A stretch of 64,000 bases of DNA from Gibbula magus (Eukaryota > Mollusca > Gastropoda > Trochida > Trochidae). The stretch spans positions 47,482,040 to 47,546,039 of the forward strand of contig OW388293.1 in the NCBI GenBank assembly GCA_936450465.1. The letters run 5' to 3'. The notes below the pieces were generated by a model, which did no database searches, had not been told where the DNA came from, and worked only from the letters and a program-made list of their open reading frames with translations. Shown piece after piece: positions 56,601 to 64,000 of the stretch; positions within the stretch are counted from its first letter, which is position 1; each line of letters starts with the position of its first letter. A program made the translations under genes and the position numbers.

Positions 56601-59600
56601 ATACACTCTTCTTACAGCACTGGGAACTCAGTTGAAGGGGCACCACACTCATAAACAACACTAACTTATCAAAGAGATACACTCTTCTTACAGCACTGGG
56701 AACTCAGTTAAAGGGGTATCACACTCATTAACAACACTAACTTATCTAAGAGATACAATCTTCTTACAGCACTGGGAGCTTAGTTAAAGAGGCACCACAC
56801 TCATAAACAACACTAACTCATCTAAGAGATACACTCTTCTTACAGCACTGGGAGCTCAGTTAAAGGGGTATCACACTCATAAACAACACTAACTTATCTA
56901 ATAGATACAAACTTCTTACAGCACTGGGAACTCAGTTAAAGGGACACCACACTCATAAACAACACTAACTCATCAAAGAGATACGATCTTCTTACAGCAC
57001 TGGAAGCTCAGTTAAAGAGGCACCACACTCATAAACAACACTAACTCATCTAAGAGATACAATCTTCTTACAGCACTGGGAGCTCAGTTAAAGGGGCACC
57101 ACACTCATAAACAACACTAACTCATCAAAGAGATACGATCTTCTTACAGCACTGGAAGCTCAGTTAAAGAGGCACCACACTCATAAACAACACTAACTCA
57201 TCTAAGAGATACAATCTTTTTACAGCACTTGGAGCTCAGTTAAAGGGGCACCACACTCATAAACAACACTAACTTATCAAAGAGATACACTATTCTTAAA
57301 TAACTGGGAGCTCAGTTAAAGGGGCACCACACTCATAAACAACACTAACTCATCTATGAGATACAATCTTCTTACAGCACTGGGAACTCAGTTAAAGGGG
57401 TATCACACTCATAAACAACACTAACTCATCTAAGGGATACAATCTTCTTACAGCACTGGGAGCTCAGTTAAAGGGGCACCACACTCATAAACAACACTAA
57501 CTCATCTAAGAGATACAATCTTCTTACAGCAATTGGAGCTCAGTTAAAGGGGTACCACACTCATAAACAACACTAACTCATCTAAGAGATGCATTCTTCT
57601 TACAGCACTGGGAGCTCAGTTAAAGGGGTACCACACTCATAAACAACACTAACTCATCTAAGAGATACACTCTTCTTACAGCACTGGGAGCTCAGTTAAA
57701 GGGGTACCACACTCATAAAGAACACTAACTCATCTAAGAGATACACTCTTCTTACAGCACTGGGAACTCAGTTAAAGGGGCACCACACTCATAAACAACA
57801 CTAACTTATCAAAGAGATACACTCTTCTTACAGCACTGGGAGCTTAGTTAAAGAGGCACCACACTCATAAACAACACTAACTCATCTAAGAGATACACTC
57901 TTCTTACAGCACTGGGAACTCAGTTAAAGGGGTATCACACTCATAAACAATACTAACTTATCTAATAGATACAATCTTCTTACAGCACTGGGAACTCAGT
58001 TAAAGGGACACCACACTCATAAACAACACTAACTCATCAAAGAGATACGATCTTCTTACAGCACTGGAAGCTCAGTTAAAGAGGCACCACACTCATAAAC
58101 AACACTAACTCATCTAAGAGATACAATCTTCTTACAGCACTGGGAGCTCAGTTAAAGGGGCACCACACTCATAAACAACACTAACTTATCAAAGAGATAC
58201 ACTCTTCTTACAGCACTGGGAACTCAGTTAAAGGGGCACCACACTCATAAACAACACTAACTTATCAAAGAGATACACTCTTCTTACAGCACTGGGAACT
58301 CAGTTAAAGGGGTATCACACTCATAAACAACACTAACTTATCTAATAGATACAATCTTCTTACAGCACTGGAAGCTCAGTTAAAGGGGCACCACACTCAT
58401 AAACAACACAAACTCATCTAAGAGATACAATCTTCTTACAGCACTGGGAACTCAGTTAAAGGGGTACCACACTCATAAACAACACTAACTCATCTAAGGG
58501 ATACAATCTTCTTACAGCACTGGGAGCTTAGTTAAAGGGGTACCACACTCATAAACAACACTAACTCATCTAAGAGATACACTATTCTTACAGCACTGGG
58601 AGCTCAGTTAAAGGGGTACCACACTCATAAACAACACTAACTCATCTAAGAGATGCATTCTTCTTACGGCACTGGGAGCTCAGTTAAAGGGGTACCACAC
58701 TCATAAACAACACTAACTCATCTAAGAGATACACTCTTCTTACAGCACTGGGAGCTCAGTTAAAGGGGTACCACACTCATAAACAACACTAACTCATCTA
58801 AGAGATACACTCTTCTTACAGCACTGGGAACTCAGTTAAAGGGGCACCACACTCATAAACAACACTAACTTATCAAAGAGATACACTCTTCTTACAGCAC
58901 TGGGAACTCAGTTAAAGGGGTATCACACTCATAAACAACACTAACTTATCTAAGAGATACAATCTTCTTACAGCACTGGGAGCTTAGTTAAAGAGGCACC
59001 ACACTCATAAACAACACTAACTCATCTAAGAGATACACTCTTCTTACAGCACTGGGAACTCAGTTAAAGGGGTATCACACTCATAAACAATACTAACTTA
59101 TCTAATAGATACAATCTTCTTACAGCACTGGGAACTCAGTTAAAGGGACACCACACTCATAAACAACACTAACTTATCTAAGAGATACACTCTTCTTACA
59201 GCACTGGGAACTCAGTTAAAGGGGCACCACACTCATAAACAACACTAACTTATCAAAGAGATACACTCTTCTTACAGCACTGGGAACTCAGTTAAAGGGG
59301 TATCACACTCATAAACAACACTAACTTATCTAATAGATACAATCTTCTTACAGCACTGGAAGCTCAGTTAAAGGGGCACCACACTCATAAACAACACAGA
59401 CTCATCTAAGAGATACAATCTTCTTACAGCACTGGGAGCTCAGTTAAAGGGGTACCACACTCATAAACAACACTAACTTATCAAAGAGATACACTCTTCT
59501 TACAGCACTGGGAGCTTAGTTAAAGAGGCACCACACTCATAAACAACACTAACTCATCTAAGAGATACACTCTTCTTACAGCACTGGGAACTCAGTTAAA

Positions 59601-62600
59601 GGGGCACCACACTCATAAACAACACTAACTTATCAAAGAGATACACTCTTCTTACAGCACTGGGAACTCAGTTAAAGGGGTATCACACTCATAAACAACA
59701 CTAACTTATCTAAGAGATACAATCTTCTTACAGCACTGGGAGCTTAGTTAAAGAGGCACCACACTCATAAACAACACTAACTCATCTAAGAGATACACTC
59801 TTCTTACAGCACTGGGAACTCAGTTAAAGTGGTATCACACTCATAAACAACACTAACTCATCTAAGAGATACAATCTTCTTACAGCACTGGGAGCTCAGT
59901 TAAAGGGGCACCACACTCATAAACAACACTAACTCATCTAAGGGATACACTCTTCTTACAGCACTGGAAGCTCAGTTAAAGGGGTATCACACTCAAAAGC
60001 AACACTAACTCATCTAAGAGATACAATCTTCTTACAGCACTGGGAGCTCAGTTAAAGGGGCACCACACTCATAAACAACACTAACTCATCTAAGAGATAC
60101 AATCTTCTTACAGAACTGGGAGCTCAGTTAAAGAGGTATCACACTCATAAACAACACTAACTCATCTAAGAGATACAATCTTCTTACAGCACTGGGAGCT
60201 TAGTTAAAGAGGCACCACACTCATAAACAACACTAACTTATCAAAGAGATACACTCTTCTTACAGCACTGGGAGCTTAGTTAAAGAGGCACCACACTCAT
60301 AAACAACACTAACTCATCTAAGAGATACACTCTTCTTACAGCACTGGGAGCTTAGTTAAAGGGGCACCACACTCATAAACAACACTAACTCATATAAGAG
60401 ATACACTCTTCTTACAGCACTGGGAACTCAGTTAAAGGGGCACCACACTCATAAACAACACTAACTTATCAAAGAGATACACTCTTCTTACAGCACTGGG
60501 AACTCAGTTAAAGGGGTATCACACTCATAAACAACACTAACTTATCTAATAGATACAATCTTCTTACAGCACTGGGAGCTTAGTTAAAGAGGCACCACAC
60601 TCATAAACAACACTAACTCATCAAAGAGATACGATCTTCTTACAGCACTGGAAGCTCAGTTAAAGAGGCACCACACTCATAAACAACACTAACTCATCTA
60701 AGAGATACAATCTTCTTACAGCACTGGGAGCTCAGTTAAAGGAGCACCACACTCATAAACAACACTAACTTATCAAAGAGATACACTCTTCTTACAGCAC
60801 TGGGAACTCAGTTAAAGGGGCACCACACTCATAAACAACACTAACTTATCAAAGAGATACACTCTTCTTACAGCACTGGGAACTCAGTTAAAGGGGTATC
60901 ACACTCATAAACAACACTAACTTATCTAATAGATACAATCTTCTTACAGCACTGGAAGCTCAGTTAAAGGGGCACCACACTCATAAACAACACAAACTCA
61001 TCTAAGAGATACAATCTTCTTACAGCACTTGGAGCTCAGTTAAAGGGGTACCACACTCATAAACAACACTAACTCATCTAAGAGATACAATCTTCTTACA
61101 GCACTGGGAGCTTAGTTAAAGAGGCACCACACTCATAAACAACACTAACTTATCAAAGAGATACACTCTTCTTACAGCACTGGGAGCTTAGTTAAAGAGG
61201 CACCACACTCATAAACAACACTAACTCATCTAAGAGATACACTCTTCTTACAGCACTGGGAACTCAGTTAAAGGGGTATCACACTCATAAACAACACTAA
61301 CTTATCTAATAGATACAATCTTCTTACAGCACTGGGAACTCAGTTAAAGGGACACCACACTCATAAACAACACTAACTCATCAAAGAGATACGATCTTCT
61401 TACAGCACTGGAAGCTCAGTTAAAGAGGCACCACACTCATAAACAACACTAACTTATCAAAGAGATACACTCTTCTTACAGCACTGGGAGCTCAGTTAAA
61501 GGGACACCACACTCATAAACAACGCTAACTCATCTAAGGGATACAATCTTCTTACATCACTGGAAGCTCAGTTAAAGGGGCACCACACTCATAAACAACA
61601 CTAACTCATCTAAGAGTTACACTCTTCTTACAGCACTGGAAGCTCAGTTAAAGGGGCACCACACTCATAAACAACACTAACTCATCTAAGAGATACAATC
61701 TTCTTACAGCACTGGGAGCTCAGTTAAAGGGGCACCACACTCATAAACAACACTAACTCATCTAAGGGATACACTCTTCTTACAGCACTGGAAGCTCAGT
61801 TAAAGGGGCACCACACTCATAAGCAACACTAACTCATCTAAGAGATACAATCTTCTTACAGCACTGGGAGCTCAGTTAAAGGGGCACCACACTCATAAAC
61901 AACACTAACTCATCTAAGAGATACAATCTTCTTACAGAACTGGGAGCTCAGTTAAAGAGGTATCACACTCATAAACAACACTAACTCATCTAAGAGATAC
62001 AATCTTCTTACAGCACTGGGAGCTCAGTTAAAGGGGCACCACACTCATAAACAACACTAACTCATCTAAGGGATACACTCTTCTTACAGCACTGGGAGCT
62101 CAGTTAAAGGGGTACCACACTCATGAACAACACTAACTCATCTAAGAGATACAATCTTCTTACAGCACTGGGAGCTCAGTTAAAGGGGCACCACACTCAT
62201 AAACAACACTAACTCATCTAAGGGATACACTCTTCTTACAGCACTGGGAGCTCAGTTAAAGGGGTACCACACTCATAAACAACACTAACTTATCAAAGAG
62301 ATACACTCTTCTTACAGCACTGGGAACTCAGTTAAAGGGGCACCACACTCATAAACAACACTAACTTATCAAAGAGATACACTCTTCTTACAGCACTGGG
62401 AACTCAGTTAAAGGGGTATCACACTCATAAACAACACTAACTTATCTAAGAGATACAATCTTCTTACAGCACTGGGAGCTTAGTTAAAGAGGCACCACAC
62501 TCATAAACAACACTAACTCATCTAAGAGATAAACTCTTCTTACAGCACTGGGAACTCAGTTAAAGGGGTATCACACTCATAAATAACACTAACTTATCTA

Positions 62601-64000
62601 ATAGATACAATCTTCTTACAGCACTGGGAACTCAGTTAAAGGGACACCACACTCATAAACAACACTAACTCATCAAAGAGATACGATCTTCTTACAGCAC
62701 TGGAAGCTCAGTTAAAGAGGCACCATACTCATAAACAACACTAACTCATCTAAGAGATACAATCTTCTTACAGCACTGGGAGCTCAGTTAAAGGGGCACC
62801 ACACTCATAAACAACACTAACTTATCAAAGAGATACACTCTTCTTACAGCACTGGGAACTCAGTTAAAGGGGCACCACACTCATAAACAACACTAACTTA
62901 TCAAAGAGATACACTCTTCTTACAGCACTGGGAACCCAGTTAAAGGGGTATCACACTCATAAACAACACTAACTTATCTAATAGATACAATCTTCTTACA
63001 GCACTGGGAACTCAGTTAAAGGGACACCACACTCATAAACAACACTAACTCATCAAAGAGATACGATCTTCTTACAGCACTGGAAGCTCAGTTAAAGAGG
63101 CACCACACTCATAAACAACACTAACTTATCTAATAGATACAATCTTCTTACAGAACTGGGAGCTCAGTTAAAGGGACACCACACTCACAAACAACGCTAA
63201 CTCATCTAAGGGATACAATCTTCTTACATCACTGGAAGCTCAGTTAAAGGGGCACCACACTCATAAACAACACTAACTCATCTAAGAGTTACACTCTTCT
63301 TACAGCACTGGAAGCTCAGTTAAAGGGGCACCACACTCATAAACAACACTAACTCATCTAAGAGATACAATCTTCTTACAGCACTGGAAGCTCAGTTAAA
63401 GGGGCAACACACTCATAAACAACACTAACTCATCTAAGAGATACAATCTTCTTATAACACTGGGAGCTCAGTTAAAGGGGCAACACACTCATAAACAACA
63501 CTAACTCATCTAAGAGATACAATCTTCTTACAGAACTGGGAGCTCAGTTAAAGAGGTATCACACTCATAAACAACACTAACTCATCTAAGAGATACAATC
63601 TTCTTACAGCACTGGGAGCTCAGTTAAAGGGGCACCACACTCATAAACAACACTAACTCATCTAAGGGATCACTCTTCTTACAGCACTGGGAGCTCAGTT
63701 AAAGGGGTACCACACTCATGAACAACACTAACTCATCTAAGAGATACAATCTTCTTACAGCACTGGGAGCTCAGTTAAAGGGGCACCACACTCATAAACA
63801 ACACTAACTCATCTAAGGTATACACTCTTCTTACAGAACTTCGAGCTCAGTTAAAGGGACACCACACTCACAAACAACGCTAACTCATCTAAGGGATACA
63901 ATCTTCTTACATCACTGGAAGCTCAGTTAAAGGGGCACCACACTCATAAACAACACTAACTCATCTAAGAGTTACACTCTTCTTACAGCACTGGAAGCTC
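50635..64000. repeat. 76-bp-monomer satellite with higher-order structure
   Basis: Monomer (76 bp): AAAGGGGTACCACACTCATA, AACAACACTAACTCATCTAA, GAGATACAATCTTCTTACAG, CACTGGGAGCTCAGTT. About 175 copies, nearly all exactly 76 bp, continuing past the window edge. The first two or three monomers (50635-50790) are degenerate, as at the edge of a homogenised array. Diagnostic variants recur at fixed steps: GGGTTATCACAC at 52609, 53825, 55193, 56409 (steps 1216, 1368, 1216 bp = 16, 18, 16 monomers), and GGGAAATTAG at 51834, 53050, 55634 (16 and 34 monomers). No ORF or promoter is seen in it. Confidence 0.98.

Noticed and set aside
50635..64000. CRISPR-like array
   Set aside because: Regular period, but there are no unique spacers, the whole 76-bp monomer is repeated, and the context is eukaryotic. 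It is a satellite.

Overview
The window looks like nuclear DNA of a marine invertebrate, most likely a bivalve or other mollusc. It is AT-rich and intron-rich, with many small inverted-repeat elements, a DIRS retrotransposon, a mariner element, non-LTR fragments, a tRNA-derived SINE and a large satellite. The species is not identifiable from the sequence. The molluscan call rests mainly on two tandem-repeat families that I associate with bivalve genomes (the AAGGTCAAGGTCACC array and the ATCTACAATTTAGAATCCCC array). It is therefore an inference.

Layout. 1-9.7 kb: non-coding and repeat-rich, with a TIR-type tandem array (566-1890), a palindromic minisatellite (2311-2437) and a dead Tc1-like element with perfect TIRs (6311-7498). 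9.7-28 kb: two paralogous TRP-type cation-channel last exons on the + strand (10858-12721 and 25671-27666). Each carries a coding 14-residue minisatellite, and each is followed by a conserved coiled-coil tail that the main frame no longer reaches (a stop codon in copy 1, a one-base shift in copy 2). Several MITE-like elements lie between them. 27962-28161 is an assembly gap of 200 N. 28-33.5 kb: inverted-repeat elements, a SINE and a LINE 3' fragment.

33.9-50.3 kb: one gene on the - strand that I could assemble from five exons with matching phases and consensus splice sites. It encodes about 455 residues ending in a phytanoyl-CoA hydroxylase-interacting protein (PHYHIP)-like domain. Its introns hold most of the mobile DNA here: intron 4 has the tandem array and a 1282-bp mariner, intron 2 has a 4.6-kb DIRS element with perfect 32-bp inverted termini, a LINE reverse transcriptase fragment and MITEs, and intron 1 has a tandem array and a hairpin.

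50.6-64 kb: a 76-bp-monomer satellite, roughly 175 copies, with higher-order periods of 16, 18 and 34 monomers. It runs off the right edge and starts about 300 bp from the start codon of the PHYHIP-like gene.

The two host gene types have no evident functional link. I found no operon, CRISPR or prokaryotic-type system.
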